A stretch of DNA of 64,000 nt, taken from contig CDMY01000484.1 of NCBI GenBank assembly GCA_001179505.1, positions 1 through 64,000 on the forward strand, read 5' to 3'. Each line of letters opens with the position of its first letter. Within the stretch, counting starts at the first letter, position 1. The notes under the pieces were generated by a model that saw only the letters and a list, made by a program, of their open reading frames with translations, was not told the origin of the DNA and ran no database searches. Positions 34,665 through 46,800 of the stretch are shown one piece after another. The position numbers were made by a program, and so were the translations under genes. The stretch is from Vitrella brassicaformis (taxonomy: Eukaryota; Sar; Vitrellaceae).

Positions 34665-36439
34665 GGCCCCGTGGGGCCAGATAAATTCGAAACCCCGGCG
34701 GTAGGTGGGCGGGGGATGCACACGACAGCTCTAGTCCTTTTTCTTCCCCACTTTAGTACATTTCTCTTTCCTTGTTCGTGGAAGAATGACAGTACATACA
34801 TGCGTTACTGGCTACCTGCATGCATAAGTTTGAGTTGCGTTGCACTGTTGCGGCGATGGAGAGCTGGGACATAGACGTGGCACCGAAAGTCGGTCGTGAG
34901 ACGTCATGGTTCGACGGTGTGTCAGAAAACAGGGCTCTTTTGTCAATGTACAGACAATGCATTGCCGTCCATTGCCCTTCTTGTTCCGATTGGTACTGGT
35001 TTGCGCCGGCAAGCGCTGAATACGAAGTGACTGACTGAGGAGCCGTCTGAGACTTGTACGCGATGATTGGGATTTGTAAGTGAAGCGAGAGAGATGCTCT
35101 GCTTACTCGGTATGCCGACCGACCGAGACAAATCCACCCTGTCCTATCTAGTCAGTTGATTGATTGGTTGAATGATTGATTTACTGGTTGATTAATTGAT
35201 TGGTTCGTGTACGTACAAGCTCCGACTGTCTGTCTCTGTGAATGCATGTGGTGCATCTGCCGACACTGTCTGGCTATTTGTCTGTATGAATTATGTATGC
35301 ATGTCTCTATGTGTTGTGTGTAATCTTATGTCTGTCTTATGTGCGCGTGCGTGTATGTGTGTAAGCGTGAAGGCAAATGGACTGTGTGGATAATACAAAC
35401 GAGTGTTATCTAGTTTGATGTGTGAAGGACATCGGTTTGCGACAGAAGAACATGGCAAGGAAGCTGTGATTCAACGTGTTGCAACCCAAAAGTTTTAAAT
35501 CGTCCTTTTTTGCGGCTTTTAAAATGCGTTACTTGTTTATCGGATTTCTTCAAAGTCTCTCCTCAGTTTTTCATTTGTTTGCGTTGTTTTTAAATATTTT
35601 TCGGCGGTTTGCCGGTTTCAAAATATTTTTTGGCACATTTGGGACGTTTTAAAAATGTGCGATCAGGGGAGGAGGCTTCCACGGGGTGTCATCACTTCTT
35701 CACGGATGATCAGACAAGAGATCGTGCTCGCAACGGATGAAATGACATAAACGGAGCAGAGAATGTAAAAAAAGGGTATATGGATGCTGTAATTAGAGCT
35801 CGGATAAGTTTGATGCACGGAAAGGAGACATCTCGCTCCTCTTAAATTCGGGAACGGATTTCGAAGCTGGGGCAGTGCCAGGCCTGGGAAGGGCCCTCCA
35901 TCTTGGATCATCACAGTGTCGGCTTTCCGTCAAACCTCTACTTTCTCTCCTTGTTGGGTCTTTGTTTAGCACGTAGGCCTTTACACGAGTGAGCAGGGCA
36001 TCTTTTTCCCTCTCTGGCGAACCCCAATCATCGCAACAAGCCGTGTCTCAGAGTGTTTCAGACGACTCTTTAGTACTCTTTAGTTAGTCACACCATGTGG
36101 TCTACTGACACAACTGAAATCGTGGTTATTGTATAGAAGAGACTTGGCACTTGACAACGACACACAAAGGAAAGCTCTCAGGCACAGAACACTGTGCAAC
36201 TTTCGGCTTTTACACGGGCCTGGCCGGGGGTAGCGCTCAACGGAGGGCAAGATGAAGCACATGCGTGGCTGCAAAAGAACAGAGCGGGGTGCGAAATCGT
36301 GCCTGACGGGATCCACACGTTTGACAACCCACGATGCACACCGTTTGGTGGTTGGGGTTAGTTGGGATGTGTAAACCTTTATTGGTTGGGAGGCGAAGAG
36401 AGCGACGGCCACATGCGTGTGGATCGAGCTGGGAGAGGT

Positions 36440-37200
36440 GTATCCAGATTATAGCTTGACGGCTGCGTAAACTCGGAGAGGAGAGCGAGCCCGCTCGCGT
36501 GTGAATACAGCATAGCGAGATGTATCATGCATTGACACAATCGTGCTGGTTCTCCTTCTCAAGACGGTCCAGGGCGATGGCCTCTGGCGTGCAGACACAA
36601 CATGACAAGATGTATCAGACATACATGCTTTCGCATCGAATGCATCACAATCCCGAGAGAAATCAGCAGAACACCCCGAATTCCGTGTAACCAACATCAC
36701 TTTTCGGTGGTTTTCGGCACTTTTTGTTGCGCCAAGGAGTGGGCGCAATTGCAATTGGAAGCAAACTCGTTTCTCGCAGTGTCCGTGCGCATATATTTGA
36801 TCAACCAGATCTTAAAGCGTGTGCATGGAGATTGCGTTGCAACTAGTCAGCGATTGTTAGCGATGCGCAAGTTTTCAGCGGCTATGGTCTCGTTTGCGGG
36901 GCCGAAGAGCGACGGCCGCTTGCGTACGAACAGAACGTAGAGCAGTGTGCCGTGGACGATAGATTGTGTTTGGCTTGGGTTGATGGCTGTGTAAACTTTC
37001 AGTGACCGGTTCTTCTTTTTGACGGAACGAAAAGCCATTAGCGCTTGCGTGTGAACACAGCGTAGCGGAATGTACCATGCATTGACACAGTCGTGGTGAT
37101 TTGGGTTGACGGCAGCATGAACTTTCGGTGAGTGGTTCTCGTTTTTCACAGAACACAGAGCGATGACCGCATGCGTGAGGACAGAGCTGATGGAGCAGCA
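36440..37200. repeat. Degenerate satellite, units of about 130-140 bp
   Basis: Diverged units share GGTTGACGGC, AACTTTCGGTGA, GGTTCTC, a run of T, GCGTGTGAACACAGCGTAGC and ATGCATTGACACAGTCGTG in that order. The clearest are about 36.95-37.09 kb and 37.09-37.2 kb, with weaker ones at 36.46-36.55 and 36.57-36.65 kb and near 36.88 kb. On the minus strand the units keep partly open frames with a repeated peptide (around HTQALMAFRSVKKKNRSLKV), so an origin from a coding repeat is possible but unproven. Confidence 0.55.
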
Positions 37201-37832
37201 CTCACACACAGGGTTGCGCGTCGAACGCAGCAGAAACCGGAGAGAAAACATCAAAAAGCCTATTTTCCGGGTTTTTTGCGGCCGTTTTTCGCGCGAACGC
37301 GTGCACGGATTTGAAGCTCGAAGCAAACTCTTCCTCGCAGTGACCCCCTCCACAAGCATCACAAAGCAGATCTTGAAAAGACCCCCTAGAAAAAAAGTTG
37401 GGTCAAAATTGGGTTATCGCCTGTGAAATTGGGGTCGTATAACCACCCTCCAGCTCAGCTTTCAGCCTAGAGCAACATCCGTGAAACTGATCTGAGCTGT
37501 CGTGTGCATTTGTTACCAAGCTTTGCTTGGCTTTGGCGAGCTTTGCTTGGCTTTGTCATGGGACCCTTTCGGCTGGCCCCCAACTTTTCGCTCAGTGTTT
37601 TCAGCACAGAGAGGGCTTTGCTCTGCTTCGCTTTGCTCTGCTTCGCTCATTGACCCTCCAGAGGAAAGGTTCGTCCGTTGGTTGGCTTTGCTCAGGCCGG
37701 TTTGCTGGGTTTGCTTTGGGGACTCCGTGGCGTACCAATCGGCCAAAGGAGCCGGCGTGTTTGAATGAATTGGATGAATGGAAGTCCGTTTCCCGGGATC
37801 AAACATGTACACATGCATACACATGCAAAGAG

Positions 37833-40404
37833 ATAGTGAGGGGTCTTCCTCTCGCTTTGGTCATCTTGTTCGCATGGAGGCTTACGGAGCAGGTTGCTGC
37901 AATAAGTGAGCTGGAGGTGTCTCGACGCAACACCGAGCAGCTGATACCGGCTCTGAAGGCGATGGGGATAGACCCAGCAAAAGAACAAAACCTCAGAAGG
38001 GACAACAAAAAGGGCCACAAAGACCCACGTCTGTCACCCAATTTGGCAGCTCTGTGGAGCGCTACCCCCTTTGTCTATGCACATCCCCTGCCCAACGCTG
38101 TCCTCGTCTCGCCCCATACGACCATTGGGTTCAGGTCGCAGGATGGCATGAAGGAGGATACCATTTATGACAAGATTGAAGTGAACGGGGAGGTGTCGGG
38201 AGACCACTCGACCGGAGAGACGCTTCTGCTTGATGATGGACGCACTGTGCTCTTCAAGCCGGTGGACACATTCACTCCTGGAGAAAGGGTGCTTGTGAGC
38301 GTTAAGGCTGGTATGGAGACGACGGAGGGAAGCACCCTGCCTTCCGCTGCATGGAATTTCACAATGTCTTGGAGGAAGCTGGACACTTACAGCGCATACA
38401 AGGCAGCGCAGCCCCAAGTGGACGAAGAACATACGGACTCCCTCACTCTCGGGTTGCTTAAGAAGATCCAGGACATTTATTGGCTGGATGGCATTTCGAA
38501 GAATGAGACATGGGACGAGGAAACACGGACTGATGGCTCATGCAATGACGCGTCCAATTGTGATGATGTCGATACGTTTGCTGCCCCTAACCCTGCTTAT
38601 TGCACTCTTTCAGAAGGGTACCCTCGAATGCGTGTGACTCAGATGGGCGACATATCCACGCTTGCACCTGGGTACGTGTTCATATCGAGTGGTACGGACA
38701 CCGATAATTCGAGAGGTATGGAGATTATAATGACGTCAGAGGGCGATCCCGTCTTCCACGCAGAGAAGGGGTCCGCACTCTTCTCACCAACGCCTGAGGG
38801 GCAGCAGCTTTTCACAAGGGAAGGCCCGCGTATCCGTCTTGTGGGACCTGATTACAGGGAGACAGCTTCATTCTCAGCGCAGCACGGACAGGTCATCAAT
38901 GGGCACGAGTTTCAAGTGGCGAAGAATGGCAACGGCTTACTCTTCGCGTGAGTAGTGTCTTAACTTGGGATGATGATGTTTTCGTAGTGTTTTATTGGCT
39001 CTCAGATATGACGTGCAGCCGCTGGACACGACGAAGATTCGTTCGAACTTAGAGAACGGCGGCAAGAAAGTATGGGCCATAGGTGTCGTCATACAGGAGG
39101 TCACATCACAAGGTAAACAGAGAAGCATGTAGTTGTATGCGTTAAGTCTCGTCGTATGCTTCTGATTCGCATGAGATACTTCTTATGGACGCGAGAGTAG
39201 TGTATATAAGAAATTTAAATAAGTTTTCTCGGTATATATGCTCCTTTGTCTCCATAGGTCACGTCTTGTTTGAGTGGCGAAGTTGGGATCACACACCGAG
39301 GATCTTCTGGGAGACCCCGTACATTGTCATAAGACACTCGGGAGGCAGACTCTGGGATCTAGGACGTAGGCCTGGGAACATGTATGTGGTTGTGCCTGCG
39401 TTTGTGAATGCCTGTGGCTGTAATTGTGTGTATCCCTCAGACGCTAATTCTTTGGAGGAGACAGATGACAATGGTGTCATACTCTCTCTGCGAGCGCTCT
39501 CACAGGCAATTAAGATCAACCGGTACGTCAGTGTGCACCACACGTACACCGATCGGATCCATCATGCGCTTTCGATTATACAGCGACACCGGAAAAATTG
39601 AGTGGCGTCTTGGCGGCGAAAGTGGGGACTTTGAAATTGTGGACGATCCCCACGGCAGATTCATAGGCCAACACGACATAAGGGCTCCCGGTGGCAATCG
39701 GATCACTGTGTTTGACAATGCTCGTCTGAGACCTATTTTAGTCCCCGTCAACTACCCCTCTTACAACAGCTCCCGTGCTGTTGACTACCAGCTTGAATTT
39801 GACCGTCAGGGGCGTCCAACCGTGGCAACGTTAGTGAACGAGTATGAAACAGGCGTAAAGTCAATTGCATGGGGCAGCTACCGGCTTTTGCCGAATGGCA
39901 ATCGAGTCATCGGCACAGGTTTGGCGCTTGAGCAAAATCCCACATACATCGAGGTAACAAAGAATGTGAAAAGGCGAGACGACAACATCGTATTAGACGC
40001 TTCCTTTGGCAATTCTCGCTCAGATCAACGGGAAGAGCGACGCTCTGCTGACAATTCACTCATCACACTGTGTATATCGCGCCATAAAGGCAGACTGGCG
40101 CGGGCTTCCCTCTTGGAAGCCCACAGCTCTCCTGGACAACAACAATCCAGACAAGATCGTTCGCTTGCACTTCAGCTGGAACGGGGCTACTGAAGTAAGC
40201 AAGTGGCGGATACTGATCGGAGACACAGACAAGCCAACAGAGGTGCTGGAAGAGGTGCCAAGGACACAGTTTGAACACTGGGTTGAGGTCCCTGATTCAG
40301 CAATTGAGAAGTGTACGTACCTTCAAGCTGTGGCAATTGACGCAAAGGGGAGAAAGCTGAATCGGTCAGCGGTCGTTGCATCACCGGCCTGCACAAGTGA
40401 ATAA
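37833..40404 (+). CDS. Arylsulfotransferase (ASST)-family protein, copy 1
   Basis: The family transfers sulfate between phenolic compounds in bacteria; eukaryotic members are mostly uncharacterised secreted or membrane proteins with a beta-propeller. The long first exon encodes a hydrophobic leader, then RRNTEQLIPALKAMGIDP and HPLPNAVLVSPHTTIGF, closely matching copy 3. The codon where copy 3 has its ATG is ATA here (37833-37835), with no in-frame ATG near, so the start is either lost or in an upstream exon. Downstream exons encode YDVQPLDTTKIRSNL, HVLFEWRSWDHTP (39.26 kb), NSLEETDDNGVILSLRAL (39.45 kb), GKIEWRLGGESGDFE and FIGQHDIRAPGGNRITVFDN (39.6-39.72 kb), all ASST signatures. The last exon gives LHFSWNGATEVSKWRI and ends CTSE at 40404. 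An intron near 40.0-40.08 kb is needed to change frame. Confidence 0.7.
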
Positions 40405-41079
40405 TATTTTGGGTGTGTGGATGCGACGTGTACATGCGTCACTGGGATGGTCACGTTGCTTGCGCAGTTGAAGCAGACCATGCCTGGTTCATGTTGTGCA
40501 AGGAGAAGCAGCACGCTGCAAAGGCTTGGCCCGGGGTCATATGGCTCCGCCACTTCTTGAAATCGCAGACGTGCATTTTCCGAACAGAAAAGTCAACGTC
40601 AACGCTTAATTTGACTTTGAAATTGAACGTTTGTGCTGCGTTGTGCCATTGACTATGCTGCGTGCGATCAAGCCAGAAGGTGAGATTAGCTAGCAGACCT
40701 TTCGTGGGCAGTGACTCTGTCGCTGGGTAGGTAGCCTGCCCACCTGGGACATAGCACTGCGTGCGACTCACCATGGTTTAAGTAGCGATGCCTACACGTA
40801 ACATACATCCACACGTAACATGCATCCACCCATATATGTCACGCTGCATGTGCATGCTCATGTCGTGCTGTTTCGGGCTAATCAGGACGAGGAGCCTTTT
40901 TCGGGTGGTCGCTCTCTAGGTCACGACGGGTTAGGTCACGACACCCAGTCGTGACCTTGATAAGCCACCAACCGGTGAGAACCTCCTCTCTTGGAACTCA
41001 TGCACACAACATGAGGTATGTGATAACACTGACATGGTATCTGTGTCGTCGTTCTCGCCCTGTGAGGCGTCGCTTAGTT
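40405..41079. other. Spacer between ASST copies
   Basis: No coding features. An inverted repeat of AGGTCACGAC and GTCGTGACCT lies near 40.92-40.96 kb, with GGTGGTC and GACCACC-like outer sequence. Confidence 0.45.
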
Positions 41080-41620
41080 GTGATGATAAGGGCAGCTTTA
41101 TTGCCCCCAACTCTGCTTACGGTACCCTCGGATGCGTGTCACTCGAATGGGCGACATGTCCGAATTAGCAACTGGGTACGTTTTCATGCTGACTTCATCA
41201 TGACGTCCGAGGGCGATCCCGTCTTCCACGTGGACCATCGGTTTAGACTCTTCTCACCAACGCATCAGCGGCAGCTCGTCTTCAACGAGAATGGCCGACT
41301 TATCCGTGTTGTTGGGCCTGATTACAAGGAGACAGCCATTCTCTGCGCAGCACGGACAACTCATCAATAGTAACGAGTTTCATCTGGCGAAGAATGGCAA
41401 CAGCTTATTCTTCGGGTGAGTCAGTCCTGACTTGGGATATACTATGATGTGTTCGGCACATCAACAAACGCCCTCAGATACGACCTGCAGCCACTGGACA
41501 CCACGAAAATAAAATATAAATTAAATAAATTCGTTCGAGCCTGGAGAATGGTGGAAAGGAGGTGTACACCGTGGGTGTCGTCATACAGGAAATCACACTG
41601 GAAGGTACTGTCAGGGTCGG
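41080..41620 (+). pseudogene. Degenerate ASST-family copy 2
   Basis: The DNA aligns with copy 1 around 38.58-39.08 kb: the GGTACCCTCGGATGCGTGT block, ATCATGACGTCCGAGGGCGA, TCCGTGTTGTTGGGCCTGAT, CTGGCGAAGAATGGCAACAG, and then a second exon starting TACGACCTGCAGCCACTGGA. The frame is broken by small indels and stops, the N-terminal third and all C-terminal exons are missing, and a partial AT-rich insertion disrupts the second exon. It is an unequal-duplication relic between two longer copies. Confidence 0.75.
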
Positions 41621-41699
41621 ATAAATGGGACGCTGCTTATATGGGAAAATCGTTATATGGGAAATGTCCCATTTAACCGTTGTGACCGTTGACGCATTT

Positions 41700-42430
41700 T
41701 CTAAGCCAGTGACATTCATTCATCGTGAGCCATCGCAATCACCTGCATGATGTCCAGCGTGCCTCACTGATCACTGTGAACCGAATTTCACCGTCGAGCA
41801 CCCACAAACAATCGAGATCGGGGCCGCCAAAGCGGGCCCAGCGAGCACGACAGAAGCAGCGAGGGAAACAAGCAACGGAGCAGCATGAGTGGCTCTCCTC
41901 CGAGCACTGGGAAGCATTTGCAGTGAAGCAACGAGTCGACAACCATTGTCAGACGAGCAGCAGGCCGCCTGCGGCCCTCCTCAACGCGGAGTGAGGAGTG
42001 CTTCTCTCGAGAGCCTCTCCGCCTCTCTGGAGAACCATAGACGTCATCATCGCATCGTCTGTTCCCCCTTTGAATAGCCATGAGTGTTGTATATACATGG
42101 AAACGTACCTTGACCCAAGGGTTCTTTCAGTCCCCTGGGGTCAAGGTACGTTTCTATGTATCTACAACACAAACGCACACTTTGCAGACACGCAGAAGGC
42201 GCATCTAGACACAGCCAAGCACGAGACATGCACCACAATGCGAGACATCGGCTTGTGCGGAAAACAAAACCAACAACATGTTGCAGGGTGAACTAATTCA
42301 GTGCATGAACTCCTCAAATCTCCTCTCTGTTGGATAACGCTTCGCTAGAAAAGGGAGGGAAGGCCCTCCAGCGAGTAACACCCTACCCCCCCAGGGTTTA
42401 GAGGTTTACGAACCTGTTACATGCGCCCCT
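41700..42430. other. Spacer upstream of ASST copy 3
   Basis: No gene seen. It contains a strong 83-nt hairpin (42086-42168). A sequence at 42331-42370 (CGCTTCGCTAGAAAAGGGAG) resembles one at 32236-32272, suggesting a dispersed repeat. Confidence 0.5.
42086..42168. repeat. Long near-perfect hairpin (foldback)
   Basis: The left arm from GTTGTATATACATGG at 42086 and the right arm ending CATGTATCTACAAC-like at 42168 pair over about 36 bp with three mismatches, closed by a loop of about 10 nt (TTCTTTCAGT). The arms include GAAACGTACCTTGACCC and its reverse complement. It is too short for a transposon gene; a foldback MITE or a small-RNA precursor is possible. Confidence 0.8.
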
Positions 42431-42470
42431 CTTGTGACCCTAACCGACTTATCGGTAATTCTTGTCTACA

Positions 42471-45455
42471 ATGGCCCCACGTTTGTTAGACAAGTTGTGT
42501 ATTCTTCTTCTTCTCTTCGGGAACACTAACGCTATCACTGACGATGAAGTGCGACAACAAAACACGGAACAACTTCTGAGCCAACTGAGAGCCATGGGCA
42601 TCAACCCCACAGCGGGACCGCCGAAGGCCGGAGACGAAGAGGACCTGAATATCCCCGAGCCCTCGATGAACCTGGAGACTTTGAGGAAGGAGACCCCATT
42701 CACATACAGCCACCCCTTGCCTAACGCCGTCCTCGTCTCGCCGTACACAACGGTTGCTTTCAGAACGAAGGAGAAGGTGGACAAAGACAGCATCAAGGAC
42801 AAGATAGCCGTGCAAGGGGACGTGTCCGGCGACCACGACGGCGGCACGCGGTTACTAAGGGACAACCGCACTGTGTATTTCACACCAAAGGTGGCATTCA
42901 TGCCCGGTGAGAGGGTGTTTGTCAAGGTAGAGGCGGGAATCAAAACTACCGACGGCAACTCATTGCCCGCTGCGGACTGGAGCTTCACAATGTCATGGAA
43001 CAAAATGGACACGTACTCCGTAGGAAAGGCCCGGAGGCCCGCAAATGCCACCGATGATGCTTCGTCAGACGAGACACTGGACATATTCAGGAAAGTTCAG
43101 GACATAAACTGGCTCCTGGGGATTCCTGACCTCACCCCAGACGAAAGGAGCGGGACAGAAGTTGACGGCTCTGCTTGTGATGAGTCGAAGGAAAGGGAGC
43201 TCGGCGCCCCTTATTACATCCCTTCCTGCTCGTACGCACAGGTTTTCCGGCCACCAGGTCACTCTGTTGAGCACCAATGGGTCTGTTGGTGCCCTTAGGT
43301 ACCGTACGCTACCGAAGAGGTACCCACGTTCCAAAGTGACACCTGAAGGTGATTTGGGGAGGCTGTCACCGGGATACATCTTCACTTCCGTGCCAGCGCA
43401 GGTCATCATGACGTCGCTAGGAGGTACGATCTTATCCAAGTCGCTAGAAGGTCCTTACTCCCAATCCCCNNNNNNNNNNNNNNNNNNNNNNNNNNNNNNN
43501 NNNNNNNNNNNNNNNNNNNNNNNNNNNNNNNNNNNNNNNNNNNNNNNNNNNNNNNNNNNNNNNNNNNNNNNNNNNNNNNNNNNNNNNNNNNNNNNNNNNN
43601 NNNNNNNNNNNNNNNNNNNNNNNNNNNNNNNNNNNNNNNNNNNNNNNNNNNNNNNNNNNNNNNNNNNNNNNNNNNNNNNNNNNNNNNNNNNNNNNNNNNN
43701 NNNNNNNNNNNNNNNNNNNNNNNNNNNNNNNNNNNNNNNNNNNNNNNNNNNNNNNNNNNNNNNNNNNNNCCAAGACCCAGTGTTCTTCGACAGAACGTCA
43801 GGCCTGTTCAGAGTTGAGGTCACACCAGACGGCCAACTGATGTCGTCTTACACATGTACAAGCTTCGGCGAGGATTACAAGCAGCGTCGTGTTTTCCATG
43901 TCCAGCACGGAGGCAGTAAGCGATATATCCTCAGTAATAAAAAGAACGCAACAAGTTGCTTTGCTCTGCCAACAGAAAAAGATCCCCACGACTGTCGGCT
44001 GACGCGAAACGGAAATGCCTTGCTGATCATGTATGACAAATCTGCCAATTCTTTCATATTTACATGTGTTCTCCCGTGTCCAGCTACGATGTACAGCTGT
44101 TAGACGTAGAGAAGTTCAATCCAGAAGCAACCCTTCCCAAGGCTGGTGAGTGACGAACACTGATGGATGTACAAACTCTTGTTTTCTCGTGTGCATTTGT
44201 GCCTCGTTCCTGTCTTGCGTGGTATCAGCCGTCGGCGCAGTCGTCCAAGAAGTGGGATCGACAGGTAGGATCATCGTGCACAAGGAAGAGGGATGAAACC
44301 TTAGCTTTGCCGTACCCGAATGCGGTCAGGTGAGGTGATACTTGAATGGCGATCTTGGGATCATCTACCGCGAAGCCTTTGGGAGAGCTGGTTTCTACCG
44401 AAGGAAAAAGTGTTTGACATGTTTCATCTTAATGCGCTGGAGGAAGCTCGCGATGGGAACATCCTGCTTTCGTGAGACTTTTGTCTTGCTGGATTTGAGG
44501 ATGAGCAAAATGGTTTTCCGTTCTTTCTCAGAATGAGACGGACCTCACAAATTGTGAAGGTGGACAGGTTCGAAAGCACAGTGGTCATTTCATTTCCAAA
44601 CACTGAGTGGTGTGTGTCGGTGTGTAGGGATACTGGCGAAGTCATGTGGCGTCTTGGCGGGAAGGCGGGCAACTTCAGGTATGAATTGAGGTGACTCGGT
44701 TCGAAACAGTGCTTGCTGTGTTTTCTTTGAGGATTGTCAACGACCCAAAGGGTCAGTTTTTGGGGCAACACGACGTGAGAGACCTGGGGGAAAACCGAAT
44801 CAGCGTGTTTGACAACCAGCACATATACATCAAGTCAAATGACTACACATCACACGATGAGATGGATCGATCACGAGGTGCTGAGTATGATTTGCTTTTC
44901 AATCGTCATGGCCGTCCAAAGGAGGCCCGGTTGGTGAACGAGTATCACATAGGCATCACGGCTGGCGCACTAGGCAGTTACAGGCGGATGCACAACGGCA
45001 ACGGTGTTTACTGCCTGGGGGTAAGTTTGGAGAAGGGAAAGCTAGTCAACAATCCCTTTTACATCGAGACGGACCCGGACGGCAATCTGTTGACAAAGAT
45101 GGAGTGGACTCGGTTTCATTTTACCGGTCGCTCCGTGAAAAGCCAGTGGATTGGCGAGCCTGACTGGGACCCATCAATTCTGCTAGACTCAAACAATCTC
45201 ACCAAGACCCTGCGCCTTCATTTTTCGTGGAACGGTGCGACTGAAGTGAAGAAATGGCGAATTTTGATGGGGGAGAATGAAAACAAAACCCACTTGACAG
45301 ACGTGCTCGTAGAAATCGAGAAGACGCAGTTTGAGCACTGGGTTGATGTGATCGAGGGAGCCAAGAAGTGTCAGTACTTCCAGGCTGTGGCGATTGATAA
45401 AAAAGGAGAGGAGATGCGCCGATCGCCAATAGTTCAGACAAAGCCATGCAGTTGA
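42471..45455 (+). CDS. Arylsulfotransferase (ASST)-family protein, copy 3
   Basis: ATG 42471 begins MAPRLLDKLCILLLLFGNTN, a signal peptide, then RQQNTEQLLSQLRAMGINP and HPLPNAVLVSPYTTVAF. The first exon ends TGCTC|GTACGC at about 43230; joining it to the acceptor CCCTTAG at 43298 (about 68 nt removed) gives SCSYRTLPKRYPRSK, matching copy 1. A 300-N gap hides the next part. After it FHVQHGG, LTRNGNALLIM, then YDVQLLDVEKF, VILEWRSWDHLP and FHLNALEEARDGNILLS (44.33-44.47 kb), TGEVMWRLGGKAGNF, FLGQHDVRDLGENRISVFDN and LVNEYHIG follow in ASST order. The C-terminus has LHFSWNGATEVKKWRILMG and ends KPCS at 45455. It looks like the intact member of the cluster. Probably secreted; the substrate is unknown. 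Confidence 0.8.
43470..43769. other. Assembly gap, 300 N, inside ASST copy 3
   Basis: Exactly 300 N. The coding frame on the right (QDPVFFDRTSG) continues the expected propeller, so an exon or part of one is missing here. Confidence 0.95.
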
Positions 45456-46800
45456 AGCTTTCTATGAGACAACAAACAAGGCAGGCACGGAGAGAGGGAA
45501 TTCGGGTTCAAAAAGGAGGAAGCGAATGGCCGCACCAATCTTTATAAGTATCTACATCAATACCTTGACCTTCAGACGGAACGCACCAGCGGTGCCGCTC
45601 AGTGTTCTGGCGGCCCTCCGTACATGACTAATGCGCGCGTCCGTAATCGTAGGAATGGGATATGGAGTCAGTGTCGGGTAAGCTTGAGTCTGTCCAGTAG
45701 TGGGAAATGATGCAGAGAAGACAACAGAATAAGCACGCGTCAACCAAAAAATACAGACTCTACTATACACACATGTTCGCCGACCACTCGGCATAGCAAG
45801 TTGGCTGACAAGAAACGTCACATAGAACAAACAGCTTCCACTCCAACAGAGGGCCAATGCCCTCTGGGAGATGTGTCGCTTGCAGCGGGGAGCGGGATGT
45901 GTTGCTTCGATGATGTTGCGTCTCTACCGGCGGTGCCATACATGTATGTACCGGGGAATCAGGAGGAGATCTTTCTCCTTGACGACTATGGGAAACAGTA
46001 GTGGAAGCTGTTTGTCTCACAGAAACAGACTCCTTATCATTGAAACAGACTCGAGAATGGCCATGCAGTGCATGATTCACACCAATAGATTCACACTTGC
46101 TTCACACTTGCATTCTTGGACCTATATATACGGACACGCATATGGATAGAGCCAAATTGTATTCAACTCCAAGCGGCTGATCGACCGACACACACAGACA
46201 ATGCATGCACCGCCTGCGCCCTGCCACCCCTATCCCTTCTTTCCACGCCCTTTCGACTTCGTCGGTCTCATGCGTTTCTGCACACACAACACACAGCACA
46301 CAAGCAACGCACAAATATGTGTGTCACGAGGTTGGAGGCCTGGACGGTGCGCGGCTCACAGCGGAACCTAAGAAACCCTACCCTGAACCGAAGGGTTTCG
46401 AACCATCCGATCAACCCCTTTAAGTGATATGACGTGTTGCGTGCATTCTGTGCGTGCGAACTCGTTTTTCGTCTCTTCCAATCTGTTTGTTTCGTCCATT
46501 AAAGCCTATCCCATTTCCACCACATACGTCCATCATCACTCACGCATCAGTTTCGCACACAAACACGCACAGAGTCTTACGCATATACACACACACTCAC
46601 GAGATGACGTAAATTCCCAAAACCGCCATCAGACTGCTCTGTATAATCGGGGACGCAGTTTACAGACGCAGAAAAGAGCATAGGCACCAATCGGCATGCA
46701 TATATACACACCCCGCCCGTCTCACTTGCTCAACGAGTCTCTCCCTTGTTCCTCTACCTAACCCGCCTTCCTTTACCCTCTCTCACTAGTCACTGGCTAG
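45456..46800. other. Intergenic region
   Basis: No gene seen. A GGTTCGAAACCC B-box-like word lies on the minus strand near 46.39 kb, without a convincing partner A box, so a tRNA is not claimed. Confidence 0.4.

Larger units (their letters stand above)
30986..37832. other. Long intergenic region dominated by repeats
   Basis: Between the propeller gene and the arylsulfotransferase cluster I find no gene with family support. One frame at 33549-33803 (ending LNGLQENTPLRMFL) is protein-like but unrecognised and could be chance. The region holds the inverted decamer array (31.83-32.18 kb), a palindrome cluster (32.33-32.41 kb), a gap flanked by poly-C, a TTTGC satellite (34.48-34.66 kb), an AT-rich patch rich in GTTTTAAAA-type words (35.47-35.66 kb) and a degenerate satellite (36.44-37.2 kb). 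Confidence 0.5.

Noticed and set aside
34254-34801. Minus-strand Lys/Gln/Ser-rich protein across the TTTGC satellite
   Set aside because: The peptide is a direct translation of the tandem repeat, with all three frames open, so it is not evidence of a gene.
46340-46430. Possible tRNA on the minus strand (GGTTCGAAACCC)
   Set aside because: No A box at the right distance and no cloverleaf could be drawn.
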